Under the pieces are notes generated by a model, which was given only the letters and a program-made list of their open reading frames with translations, had not been told where the DNA came from and did no database searches. A DNA stretch of 64,000 bases from Rosa chinensis (lineage: Eukaryota; Streptophyta; Magnoliopsida; Rosales; Rosaceae). Positions 22,308 to 33,599 of the stretch are shown piece after piece. Positions within the stretch are counted from its first letter, which is position 1; the number at the start of each line of letters is the position of its first letter. The DNA lies in NCBI RefSeq assembly GCF_002994745.2, contig NC_037093.1:19789555-19853554 (forward strand). The letters run 5' to 3'. The translations under genes were made by a program, and so were the position numbers.

Positions 22308-23765
22308 ATGACTAACGATAGCGGGGGAAACGCTGAGGAGCAGGCAGATCAGTCCGCCATTCCCCAACCCACCAACCCAGCAGTAGGCATCAACCGCGCG
22401 CTATTCGCCACCCCGGTAAACCCCGGCTGTGAGACAAACCCAAGTAGCAGCAGCCCGCCAGGCCAAGACCTCGCCTCACTATATGAGCTGGCACTGGCGG
22501 ATCTTCACAAGGCAAACAGAGAGCGTGAACAAGAACGCAAAGAAAAGGCCGAGGCCCAAAAGCAAGTGGCCACGCTTGTGTCACGCTTTGACGAGCTAAA
22601 GCGAACGCTGGAAGCAACCGCCAACCTGGCACGAAGCGAGCAGTCACGCAGCACCAGGCACAGCCGACCTGGTACCGGCGCATTGATACCAGCACCAGTC
22701 GTGCATATGCAGGTCCCGCTGCGCCTACCAGAGCTAGCGGGAATGGGGCCGCCCCCTGTGCCCCAGCTAATGTTGGAACATGAGGCAGAGTCATCACTGC
22801 ACACCCATCGCTCGAGACCTAGGGCAAGAACCGAGGGAAACCCACCCGCTCCCAGACGAGGATCAGTTCAGCGGAGTACCCAGCTAGGCCCCGCCGGCGA
22901 TGCAACCGCTCAAATACTGGAAAGGATGCAGCAGTTGGAGCAAAGGTTAATCCGGGCGGAATCAGGCACCCCAGCGCCAACTTCAAATCCACTTTTCGCG
23001 TCCAGGCCAGGACCATTTACCGTTGCAATTTTGCTGGCCGTCAGACCGGCGTACGCAAAGACTCCAAAAATGTCACATTACAGCGGTAAGACTGACCCCT
23101 TCGTCCATATGGACACCTTCAAGAAGGTCACCAACAACAAAGGATTCGATGACGCCACCCTGTGCCACTTGTTCAGCGAAACGCTGGACAATGAGGCAAT
23201 GAATTGTTTCTTCAAATGCCCGCCGGGATCCATTGACTCATTCCAGGCATTGTCACACGCTTTTATTTCTCGGTTCATCCTACTGTCCGCCGGGCACCAC
23301 AATACAAGCCAACTGTTCAACGTCAAGCAGGGTACGGAGGAAACACTGAAGGCATTCGTCACAAGGTGGCGGGCGGCAGCATCTCAATGCCGTGATCTTG
23401 ATAAAACAATGGCTTCGGCGGCTTTTAAGCAGGGACTCCTCAAAGGGCCATTCCTCTATCACCTCAACTACAATCATCCAAATGTGGTATACGACCACCT
23501 CATGAGTGAGGCGGTCATTCATGCCCAGGCAGAATTCATCACATATGGAGAAACCCCACCGCCACCAGCAGCACTAGCAAAGTCGACACAACCCTCCTCC
23601 AGTCAGCAGGGGACCGCTAACAAAACCTCCAACACACCGCCAACTGACAAAAAGAGGGAGCGGCAGCAGGGCCAGTACCAGAACAAGCGGCAGAAGGACC
23701 AACACTACAAGGGAAACAACCCATCCCATGGGGACAACCGCAACAAACATACGGAGTCTTCCTAG
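22308..23765 (+). CDS. TAT Gypsy gag, ended by an amber codon
   Basis: Gag builds the particle. The ATG at 22308 lies 54 bases after the LTR in a CACCATG context. The first 200 residues are low-complexity and include a coiled-coil-like Glu/Lys/Arg-rich stretch. The retrotransposon gag core spans about residues 240-400 (MSHYSGKTDPFVHMDTF, LCHLFSETL, AFISRF, LKAFVTRWR, AAFKQGL). A basic tail of Lys/Arg/Gln/Asn follows, then TAG at 23763-23765. The frame continues after the stop with TASYEEIYNQC and the zinc knuckle WCKYHEDSGHNTNSC, so the stop cuts the knuckle from gag. CAG to TAG is the simplest explanation. Confidence 0.88.
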   Translation: MTNDSGGNAEEQADQSAIPQPTNPAVGINRALFATPVNPGCETNPSSSSPPGQDLASLYELALADLHKANREREQERKEKAEAQKQVATLVSRFDELKRTLEATANLARSEQSRSTRHSRPGTGALIPAPVVHMQVPLRLPELAGMGPPPVPQLMLEHEAESSLHTHRSRPRARTEGNPPAPRRGSVQRSTQLGPAGDATAQILERMQQLEQRLIRAESGTPAPTSNPLFASRPGPFTVAILLAVRPAYAKTPKMSHYSGKTDPFVHMDTFKKVTNNKGFDDATLCHLFSETLDNEAMNCFFKCPPGSIDSFQALSHAFISRFILLSAGHHNTSQLFNVKQGTEETLKAFVTRWRAAASQCRDLDKTMASAAFKQGLLKGPFLYHLNYNHPNVVYDHLMSEAVIHAQAEFITYGETPPPPAALAKSTQPSSSQQGTANKTSNTPPTDKKRERQQGQYQNKRQKDQHYKGNNPSHGDNRNKHTESS

Positions 23766-26700
23766 CAGTATGCAGTATTTATAGTCCTCACGGCCTCGTA
23801 TGAAGAAATATACAATCAGTGCAAGGATCAGATCCCACCGCCGCCCCTGGGAAAATACCCAAAAAAAGGAAAGCCCAGAAACACCGGCAGGTGGTGCAAA
23901 TACCACGAGGACAGCGGTCACAATACCAACAGCTGCAACGCTCTCAAAACGACCATTGAGACCTTGTACCGTGATGGCAAGCTGGAGCAATTCAAGGTGT
24001 GCCAACCGCCACCTGTGATCGCCGACATTGAGCCCATGGGCCGCATCAACACCATCGACGGAGGTGCTCCAATCACCAACATGTCTCACAGAGCTAGAAA
24101 GCGTTATGCACGGGCTAATCACCTAAAGGAAGTCTGTAACATCCGCTACGAAAGATCCGCCAAGCTCCCAAAGTCTGGTTGGGAGCCTATTACCTTCTCA
24201 GAGGAGGAGGAGCGCGGAGTGCATCTGCCCCATGACGATCCTTTCTTGATCGACGCCATCCTCGGCAAAATGTCAGTGGGTAGAATCCTGGTTGATAGCG
24301 GATCCGCTGTCAACGTCATATTCAGTGGCTGCTACAACGACCTTAAGCGGAACAGAAAACTACTCCAAGATCATGAACCACTGCTCAGCTTCTCTGGTGA
24401 CGTCACACAACCGCTGGGTTCTGACTATATGCGGCTAGTTATCGGTATTAGTCCATGTATGGCTGAAATACATACGAAGTTCATAATTGTCGATTGTTTC
24501 AGCTCATATAATGCAATCATTGGTCGGCCAGCGCTCAATAAACTCAAGTGCATCATCGCCGGATACATGCTGCTCATGAAGTTCCCCACCCCCAACGGCA
24601 CAGGCTGTGTCAGGGGAAGTCAACAGTTGGCACGCGAGTGTTATTCGACTACTATAGCACGATCCACCCGCTGCCATGAGATCATAGCGGTAGGGAGTCT
24701 GGTACCGCCACCAAATATCTTTGAGGACCCCAGGGATGACGAAAAGAAGTACGTAAAAAAGGAGCCGGTCAACCCAGAAACATCATTGAGGGTTGTCAGC
24801 ATCTCTGACGAGCACCCTGAGCGGACAATCCGCATAGGCGCTCAATTAGACCCAGAGCTGGCGGCGGAACTAACTCAATTCCTACGTGACAACGCTACGG
24901 TCTTCGCCTGGTCATATGCAGACATGCCAGGTATCTCCCCTGAAATCATCACGCACAAGTTGAGCATCAAACCATCCTTCTACCCTATCAAGCAGAAGCG
25001 CAGGGCCTTCGACGAAGACAAATACCGTGCTATAGGAGAAGAGGTTGCCAAGCTACAGGGTATTGGGTTCATCCGCCAGGTCATCTATCCCCAATGGATC
25101 TCCAACCTAGTTATGGTCAAAAAGCCTAGCGGCAAGTGGCGAATGTGTGTCGACTTCAAAAATCTTAACAAAGCATGCCCGAAAGACAGTTTCCCACTAC
25201 CCCGCATTGATCAACTGGTTGATGCAACCGCTGGACACGAGCTCCTCAGCATGATGGACGCTTTCTCCGGCTACAATTAGATCAGGATGCATCCCGACGA
25301 CCAGGAGTGCACCACCTTCACCACCGACAAAGGCCTGTATTGTTACAATGTGATGCCTTTCGGTCTGAAGAACGCAGGAGCAACTTATCAGCGACTGATG
25401 AACGCCATGTTCGCGGAACATCTGGGCAAGATAATCGAGGTCTACGTGGACGACATGTTGGTCAAAAGTATAAAGGCCAGCGGACATGTGGCAAACCTAA
25501 AAATCATAATAACCATCCTCTTGGCCCACGGTATGCGCCTCAACCCAGAAAAATGTTTCTTTGGCGTCACCGCCAGCAAATTTCTGGGGTATATTGTCAG
25601 TGAACGGGGCATCGAGGCTAACCCTGACAAGGTGCAAGCCATCCTCAAATTGAAGGACCCAGAATGGAAAGTACACGTCCAATGCCTCCAGGGCAAGCTA
25701 ACCGCCCTGTCTCGATTCATCTCCAGACTGACCGACAGGTGCGCCCCATTTTTCAAAGTCCTTAAAACAACCCACAAGAAAGTCATCGATTGGAACCCAG
25801 AGTGCCAGGCGGCGTTCCAGGGCCTGAAGGAGTACCTGGCGTCAGTTCCACTACTTTCCATTCCTGTGCAAGGCGAGACATTATACATATACCTAGCGGT
25901 ATCGCAATCAGCGGTAAGCTGCGCCATCGTCCGGAGGGAGAACCAGGACGAACTCCCAGTATTCTATGCCGGCCGAGGCATGAACGGAGCTGAAACTAGG
26001 TACCCTCCCTTGGAACAACTCGCTCTCGCACTAATCGTTGCCACCAGACGCCTCCGCCAATACTTCCAAGCCCACACAATCCATGTGTTAACCAATCAAC
26101 CGCTGAGACAAGTAATGCAGAACCCTGAACATTCGAGGCGCCTAAGCAAGTGGGCCATTGAGCTCAGCGAATTTGACATTGATTACAAACCAAGAACCGC
26201 CATGAAGGGCCAGGCGGTGGCAGACTTTATCGCTGAGCTCACCGAGCGTCAACCCGAATCCAAGGTCGGAGCACAACCAGGAATGGAGATGGTGGTATCT
26301 GAGGAACAATCTCCCCGGCAGTCAGACTGGAACGTGCATGTGGACGGCTCCTCTAGTCCCAGGGCCAGCGGCGCCGGAGTCATCTTGACAGGTCCGGGGG
26401 GGCTGAACGCGGAGTATGCGTTGAAATTCAACTTCAAAGCTTCTAACAACATGGCGGAAAATGAAGCACTCATTGCCGGCCTACTCCTCGCCATTGATTC
26501 AGGGGCCGACAACGTTAACATCTTCAGCGACTCTCAGTTGGTCGTTAACCAGGTCAACGATAGTTTTCAGGCTAAGGACCGACAGTTAGCGGCATACTTA
26601 GGGTACGTCAAGACACTGCTAAAAAAATTCAAGTTCCACACCATCACACAGATCCCCAGGGAAAAGAACGCCAAGGCTGATTCACTGGCAAGACTGGCAA

Positions 26701-28016
26701 CCGCCCAGCCACACCAGAGTCCAGCGGACACAAGGGTAGAGTGTCTGGACAAGCCAAGTATCACAAAAACCCTGGCGGAGATCTTCAACATTGAGGCTAA
26801 TCCTAGCTGGATGGACAAAATTATTCAGTACAAGCGCAATGGGACATTGCCAGAGGACAAGATCAAAGCGCGACAGCTCCAGCGGAGAGCAACCCGCTAC
26901 AACATGCAGAGCGGCAAACTTTACCGCCAGGAATTCACTCACCCCAACCTCCGCTGTCTAACCCCAGAGGAGGGAAAGGTCGTGCTGGCAACGATACACG
27001 GCGGAGAATGTGGAAACCACTCGGGCGCCAGATCCTTGGCCAATCGCACAATGCGACAGGGCTACTTCTGGCCTACACTCGGTGACGACGCCCGGCAAAT
27101 ATCAAAATCTTGTCACAAATGCCAACAATATGCTGATCTTCCACATGCGCCGGCGGAACCACTATCGATCATCATCGGTCCATGGATTCACTCCACGTGG
27201 GGCCTTGACCTGATGGGCAAATTCCAAACCGCAAAGGGTCAGTTCAAATACATCATTGTTGCTATCGACTACAACAGCAAGTGGATAGAGGCGGAGCCCC
27301 TGACGGCAATAACTACCGCCAAAGTAATTCACTTCCTCTGGAAGAACATCTATTGTCGCTACGGTGTCCCGCATACAATCATCACAGACAACGGCACACA
27401 GTTCAATAACAAGGAACTCATCTCTTTCACCTCCAACTTGGGCACCAAGATGCGTTTTGCATCAGTCGCTCACCCCCAAACCAACGGCCAGGTCGAAGCG
27501 GCAAACAAGATAATCAAGAAGCTGTTACAGAAGAAGCTCGATAAGGCCAAGGGTTTGTGGGCGGAGAAGCTCCCGGAAGTTCTATGGGCCATCAGAACAA
27601 CCCCAATTGAAACCCCCTTTTGTATGATGTTCGGAACTGAGGCTGTCCTGCCTATCGAGGTAACCCAACCAACCGCCAGGGTCGAAGGCTACTGCCCCGA
27701 GACCAACGGCGACGGCGTCAACCTCGACAAGGATCTCCTAGAGGAAAAACGAGACGCAGCCCATTTGCACAATCTCCAGAACAAGCAGCGGGTATCGCGT
27801 TTCTACAACGCCAGGGTCAAAGCCCGCAACCTCCAACTGGGGGACTGGGTAATGAAGGAAGTCATACCACCACCAACAAAACTCCGCCCAACTTGGGAAG
27901 GTCCATACAAAATTGTAGAAGTCGTTAGCCCAGGCACCTTCTACTTAATGGACAAGGATGGCGTCACATCGACCCACCCTTGGAATACCGAACACCTTCG
28001 GTATTACTACAAATAG
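23766..28016 (+). pseudogene. TAT Gypsy pol: zinc knuckle, protease, RT, RNase H x2, integrase
   Basis: The frame is the same as gag throughout, so gag-pol was one polyprotein of about 1,900 codons. In order: zinc knuckle (about 23900), aspartic protease with ILVDSGSAVNVIF (about 24280-24320), reverse transcriptase from KPSFYPIKQKRR to the catalytic YVDDMLV (25441), a Gypsy RNase H (25850-26210), a second RNase H beginning VHVDGSSSPRASGAG with SDSQLVVNQV (26335-26560), and integrase with the zinc region HGGECGNHSGARSL...CHKC and catalytic DLMG, TDNGTQF and the E of GQVEAANK (27000-27500). The amber at 25278-25280 falls inside RT, in the sequence FSGYN*IRMHPDDQ, a position where Gln is expected. 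The integrase RTTPIETPF segment seems to lack a few residues usually present. This copy cannot make active pol. Confidence 0.9.
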
Positions 28017-28437
28017 TCATGCCGCTACCCAAGAGCATCTTGACTTAGCTAAATTTTTGTTCAATATTTAGCTAAGGGAAGCTACCCAACGGGTACTACC
28101 CCGCTTTTGTAAACGCTGATCAGTCAGCTATCAATGAAACGAGGAATTATTCAAACCATTGTTACCAAGTCTAGCACTGGGGGCAATTGGCAACGCCAGT
28201 CAGCGGACTACGTCCGCTACATTGTGCACTTGGACCAATTTTAATTCCTTTAATGTTTCATTCGTGGTCAAAAGCAAAATTGTCAAAACTCTAGCGGAAC
28301 AAACATCATAGAAAGAAAAACCAAATGCCGAAATTTCATTAACTTTAGGCTTGTTCATTACATCAGTTAAATACGCCGTAGCGGCTACAAAATGGGCACT
28401 TCCATCTTCAGGGGTTGGCAAGGTTGGCTTGACTGCC
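28017..28437. other. Spacer between pol and the antisense gene
   Basis: No gene is seen. The two genes converge on this 0.4 kb region, so both transcripts should end here or overlap. A TTAGCTAAAT/ATTTAGCTAA inverted pair lies near 28050-28075. Confidence 0.45.
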
Positions 28438-31117
28438 TTATGCATTTCCACCTTCAGCGTCCGACGGCGGTTGTTGGCGGCTTGTCTGGTCAGATCTGCG
28501 GGCTGTGGGACTGGGGGTCTCTATGGTACCATCTGCCCGGGTATGAGCCGCCAAAAACCCGGTACGGGACGCCTCCGACTGTGTAGGGGTCCACTGGGAG
28601 TCATCCGCCGGACAAGCGCCACTTTCCCCGCTACCTGAGCGGGTACCATCAATCTGAGAGGGGCCATCACCCTTTGCTGACGAAGCTTCCCTGACTGGCG
28701 GCACGACAGGCATGGACACCTTCGCCCAGTCAATGACACCCTTCTGCTGCAGCATTTCCACATTGGCCAGGGCACCGGCCTTCGCTGCTTCGGTCAGCGC
28801 CTTCTTGTACTCCGCCGACTGCTTGTATGACTCAACAGCGGCGGCGGCAGCGCGGCTCCTCTCAGCCTCCAGGCGAGCGACTTCACCTTCTAGCCGCTTA
28901 ACCTCAGCCTGTCTGGCGGCGGACTCCCGCTGAAGGATCTCAACCTTCTTGTCCTTGGCGGCCACCCGATCTTGCAGCAGGGACATCTCTTGCCCCAATT
29001 GGGCTAACTGTTCGGTCCATGCCAGGTCCCGCTCAACGGCAACAGCCAACTTGCCACGAGCATCTGTTGCATCACAGTCGGCCTTCGTCAAGCGTCGCTC
29101 CACGTCAGCCAACCTTTCCTGGGCCTCCCCCAAGTCCCTCTGCAGCCCCGCCACCTCCTCCCTGAGCTCCCGCTCAACCAGGGGTTGTTTTGACACCGCC
29201 AGGAACATCTCATGCAGCCCGACAGAGATGTGCCCAAATGCCGTGCTGAAGGGCGATTGGTTGACGCCCGTCGACCGTACAATCCCCTCCAAGCCGCCGA
29301 ACCCCAGCCGCTCGCAGAGGTGATACAGGAACTCCCGTTCACCGTCATTCAGGAACTCGGCGTAAGCGGCAAATGAGTCCAGGTCGTTCGTACCCGCCGA
29401 TTTGGCCACGTCAGCGGGAGCCTCGGGCGGAGCCTGCCTTGCCTTCTTCGGCTGCTCGCGGGCCCCAGTTATCTCCACACCTCTTCCCCACCGGAGTCGG
29501 GTTGACGGCGTTTTCGCTGAAGCACCCGCGTGCTTCCAGCGACGGCAGGCCTTGAACCCCTCATCGGCGGCTCCAACCCCGCTATGGTGACACCCTCCGC
29601 TGGGCGCACTGTTTTCTTCGGCACCCCGCGCCGTATGGCAGGCGCTCTCTCTTTCCGCGGCGCTGCCTCGCTCACCCCACCAGTCGCAGCCTGGACAGCA
29701 GGCAGCCCGTCACCGCCAAGATGGGAGTGGTGCGGCATGGATAGCACCACTGGAACCTCAGACGGGCTTAGCGCCAGCGTCTCCGTGTTCACCACCGTCT
29801 TCTGAGCCGCCAGCCCAGAGGCGTACATGGATTCCAGGAAGTTGTCAATTTCAGCGCGGTCCATGGCCTTCGCGAAGGCGTCACGGCTCTCTTTGTTCCC
29901 CGACGGAGTTTCTACAAAAAAAACAACAGACCAATCAGCATGAGACAATCTCACCAAGGATGTGGTATAGCGGAGAGTACTTACCAACGACATGCGTCAG
30001 TTGTTGATCGACCAACAACTCCCAGCCCGTAAGGAGACGAAAGTCCAGCAAGTTGCGATTCCGCCAGCAACCTCTGATGCGTGCCACGCGACACTCTTCT
30101 TCACGAGTCAGGTTGTACCGCAACCCCGCTGCACAAAAAAGGTCATTGTCAGTACAGAGTACAAGGCTGTAAAAAAAAAAAAAATAAATAAAACAAATCC
30201 CCGCCAGACATGTTCGGCGGAGACCGACAAACAACCTCGGATAGGCTGAAACTCCGACTTAATCCTAAACGTCGACTCCCCCTCGTTGGTCCCCGCCTGG
30301 TATTCCCACCCCGTCGTGGCAACACAGAAGGCCCCCCGCCAGTACGACATTGAATCCCTCAGTTCTCGATCAGCTTGGGCCCTCATTGGCGACGACTGAG
30401 GTTTACTTGCCCTCTGTAACCCTGGCGCTTCACATACACCAGTTCGTAGAAGTGTAGTACCTTCTCCACGGTCGGTCCTTCACAATCGGACAACCGCCAC
30501 AACGAGTTCAGCGCCAGCATCAACCGCCACATGTTGGGGCAGACCTGCCCAAAGGCAATGCCAAACTCGCACACCAAGATCTGAAGATTGGGCACCAGCG
30601 GGAACGTCACTCCCTGGCGGAATATCGCCTCGTGCACGGCGGCATGGCCCGCTGGCAGGATCGAGGCCTTCTCCTCCACAGTTGGCGGACACAGCTTCAC
30701 CACTCCACGCAACCGGAACATCCGCTTCAGCCGGTTGACGGCAACAACAATCATCCTACCTCCCGCCTCATGAACGGGGGTGCCGTCCTCGAACACCCAC
30801 GCCGACTCAGTATCCTCTCCCGCTACATCTCCCCCCCCAGCGGAACCGCTGGCTGCACTATTGCTTTCTAAACGCTCTTCGTGCATATTGTGGGCAACGG
30901 CAGCCTCCCCCGCCCTAGAACTCTCTGGATGCGGTGCATGACCCATAACTACGTCCCATGGTATGGTCTGTAGCGGCTCAACCTCTAGCGGTTCTGGCAG
31001 TGAGGTTCCTGCAAGGGCAGACGGACGCAACGAGTCAATAAAATTTCTATCCGCCGTGCTGAACGACACTTCAGATCTGGAATCCTCACTGCTTGAAATC
31101 TCTATAACGTCGGCCAT
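28438..31117 (-). pseudogene. Spliced antisense gene of the TAT element (Transposase_28-like domain plus coiled coil)
   Basis: Three minus-strand exons join in phase: 31117-30236 (donor CCGAG|GTTGTT), 30128-29985 (acceptor TTTGTGCAG, donor GTTG|GTAAGT) and 29911-28438 (acceptor TTTTTGTAG). The start is ATG 31117 (MADVIEISSSEDSRS). Exon 1 encodes an acidic leader, then VTFPLVPNLQILVCEFG and PNMWRLMLALNSLWRL, like the 'putative gypsy type transposon' (Transposase_28) domain. Exon 2 encodes AGLRYNLTREEECRVARIRG and RNLLDFRLLTGWELLVDQQL. Exon 3 gives a basic linker and a long Ala/Glu/Arg coiled coil. A TGA at 30383-30385, a one-base loss near 30360 and a frameshift near 29470 break this copy. Antisense ORFs downstream of integrase are known in TAT elements; their role is unknown. 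Confidence 0.75.
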
Positions 31118-31871
31118 CCCAAAACCCTAAAACCCAAATCAGTTAGCTCACACAAGATCTAACCTATCCCTATATCAGTTAGTACCCAAGAACATCAAGA
31201 ACAGTTACCCAGAAAATACCAAAATAAGAACAAACACTCAAACCCAGATTCGACCATCTAGCAAATCCCTAAAAGTCCCAACTCTGTCAAACACAGCAAC
31301 CCATCCCCAAACCCACTCTCACACCCTCACAGCACGTCAACGAAGAACATATCCCAGAAATACCCAAAACCAAAAAATTCGCCATGGCAGACTTCCAATG
31401 AAACAGGGATAAGAGATCAGGGTACCAACCTCAACGCTGGAGTCTCTGGTATGAGTTTGAGCACTTGTCTTCGAGGCCGGGGATCGTCGGTTTTTCCACG
31501 TATGGTGACTCAGCGATATCGCCTCAGCCTTCTTCTCCGATCTCAGGCGCAGAGAGCTTGAAGACGACGAGTACAGTTCAAAGTTTAGAGCAAAGTGTCA
31601 AATATCGCTAGCTTCCCCCCCTTTTATGTCAACGTCAAACAGTTCTAGGCCGTCCACTGAAAAACGACATCAAATGTCAGCCGTACATGTGTCCCACGAC
31701 TCCAATTACTCTCCGGACGCCTCGGTTACAAAATCCATCATTACTCAGCATTAATGGCGAGGAGACGGCTAGGCGGAGGTGACACGCCTCCGCACGCTAA
31801 CCCTCTAGGGGTTCGCCACGTGTCAACCGCCATCAGACGAAGCGTCTAATGGAGGCCACCACGTTTGGGAA
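31118..31871. other. Upstream region of the antisense gene
   Basis: No coding sequence is recognised. On the minus strand this is the likely leader and promoter of the antisense gene, lying between its ATG and the GC-rich tandem repeats. No convincing TATA box was chosen. Confidence 0.4.
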
Positions 31872-32335
31872 GAGTCCGCTGAGCGAAACCCCGCTAGCGA
31901 AACTTCACCTTTGTCACTTTCCAAGTGTCGAAGTCCGCTGAGCGAAACCCCGCTAGCGGAACTTCTCCTTTGTCACTTTCCAATTATCGGAGTCCGCTGA
32001 GCGAAACCCCACTAGCGGAACTCCTCTTGTCACTTTCCAAGTATCAGAGTCCGCTGAGCGAAACCCCGCTAGCGGAACTCCTCACTTGTCACTTTTCAAG
32101 TATCGGAGTCTGCTGAGCGAAACCCCGCTAGCGGAACTCCTCACTTGTCACTTTCCAAGTGTCGAAGTCCGCTGAGCGAAACCCCGCTAGCGGAGCTTCT
32201 CGTCACTTTCCGACTGTAGGGGTCCGCTGGGCGAAACACGGCCATCGGGAGTTCTCCCTTAGCACCCTACGGCTGTCAAAGTCTCCGCTGGGCGAATCCC
32301 CATTAGCGGAACTTTCACTCATCAACTTGCAACAG
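31872..32335. repeat. 59-bp tandem repeats in the 3' region of the TAT element
   Basis: Eight copies of a unit containing TCCGCTGAGCGAAACCCCGC then TAGCGGAACT begin near 31875, 31934, 31993, 32050, 32109, 32168, 32223 and 32284, so the period is 55-61 bp, mostly 59. The first six are nearly identical and the last two diverge. CCGCT...AGCGG makes each unit partly self-complementary. They lie about 0.75 kb upstream of the antisense gene start and could act as its enhancer. Confidence 0.88.
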
Positions 32336-32912
32336 GCAGCCTCTGCTACACGCAACACTGCCGGCAGAGCTTCATCCGTCTTGCAAACCCCGTGCTGTGC
32401 TGAGCGCAACTCCGCTCAATAGCTACCACCAAACACGTCTGCGCGACGCTGTTTCCTTCTACAACTAGCTGGGGGTATCCGCCAGCGGCGAATCCCGAGG
32501 CTACGCCTCATTCTGACAACGACCGCCACGCGGCGTTAAGGTCAGATCGTCCCTACGGGACACGGGGACTTGTCAACAGTCTACGACGACCCTGATCAGG
32601 TACGTTGACCCCCGTCACTTGGGTACTAAGATTGGGCTCGCTACCCAACACCCTCTGCTCCGCGCAGCTTCCCCTCAACAAACAATTTGCCGACCATCCG
32701 GAGGTCCGTCTTGGCTAGGGAGTGGGGGACTCCCTGGCGGGCCTAGCAGGGGCCCACCCGAAAGGGTATAAAGCGTTCGCTCAGTAAATCCATGGTTGAC
32801 AATGCACTGACGCTAATTATGCTTTTTGCAAGTCTAAGCGGAGATAACGCTTCACACCGCCGATCAACTCCCAAACCAAGATTGCCCTCCTTGACTGGGG
32901 AATTGGGGGACT
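32336..32912. other. Non-coding 3' region and polypurine tract
   Basis: GC-rich sequence without a recognised gene. It ends in GACTGGGGAATTGGGGGACT directly before the 3' LTR, which serves as the polypurine tract for plus-strand priming. Confidence 0.6.
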
Positions 32913-33421
32913 TGTACCTACATGTACGTTTGCAAGCATAATTAGCTATAGTGAGCCACGCTCATTGTACCGCCAGAGGTACCGACTCTCACCAAGGGGG
33001 TGACCTGCGGAGACACAGCCAGGCGGGCTACCGCCCGAGCCCGGGATCGCCCCCAGATCACAGCTGACGCGCCGCCACACGCCACGCCAAGGTAGCATCA
33101 GAAGCTCCAGACGCTGGGTATCGAAGCACATCAGTCCCACATCGAAAACAAGAAGAAGATCAACCTTCTCCTCACCTATAAAAGGTTCTCTCCTCTCTCC
33201 TCATTAATTACGCATTTACTACTCATTTATTGTTATGCTGCCTACATGCATTGACTGACTTAGGCATCGGAGAAGTGAAGACCGCCCAATGCGGTCTCCC
33301 TCTGACGCCCCGTCTCTCGTGTGACAGCTAGCGGAGGCCATCAAATCCTCAGAGTAGCGGTCCGCCCACCGGACCCGAGTTAAACGAAAGATCGGCTACC
33401 GCCGGACTTTGAGCATTAACA
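32913..33421 (+). repeat. 3' LTR of the TAT Gypsy element
   Basis: 509 bp, same ends as the 5' LTR. Differences: one extra G in CAAGGGGGTG, A to C in GGGAT(A/C)GCC, A to C in GGTT(A/C)TCTCC, C to T in CCCAA(C/T)GCGG, and TC versus GA before GTTAAACG. Confidence 0.95.
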
Positions 33422-33561
33422 ACTGGGTTTAGAAGGATTGTAGAAATGGAATTGATTAATGGGAACAAGGAGTTGGAAGTGTTAGTTAAAGACTTGAGAA
33501 TTGTAATGAAATTTGTCAACATGATTCTTGGCAATTTAATTAAGTGCAAAAGAGATTGATA

Positions 33562-33599
<38 letters not shown>

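Larger units (their letters stand above)
21746..33421 (+). mobile_element. Full-length TAT-lineage Ty3/Gypsy retrotransposon, 11.7 kb
   Basis: Two LTRs of 508 and 509 bp bound the element, flanked by identical 5-bp duplications ACTGG (21741-21745 and 33422-33426). Primer site and polypurine tract are in place. Plus-strand gag-pol (22308-28016) has protease, reverse transcriptase, two RNase H domains and integrase last, the Gypsy order. The extra RNase H and a long 3' region with an antisense gene (28438-31117) fit the TAT lineage (Grande/Ogre/Retand group). The LTRs differ by five substitutions and one indel, about 1 percent, so insertion is recent, a few hundred thousand years at usual plant rates. 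Two amber codons make this copy non-autonomous. Confidence 0.93.

Noticed and set aside
23574..24122. 182-codon minus-strand frame opposite gag-pol
   Set aside because: It shadows a strongly supported plus-strand coding region of the Gypsy element.
25442..25927. 161-codon minus-strand frame opposite RT
   Set aside because: Mirror of the reverse transcriptase coding sequence; no independent similarity.
28392..29348. Plus-strand open frames across the TAT 3' region
   Set aside because: They are mirrors of the antisense coiled-coil exon, which has far better protein character and splice support.
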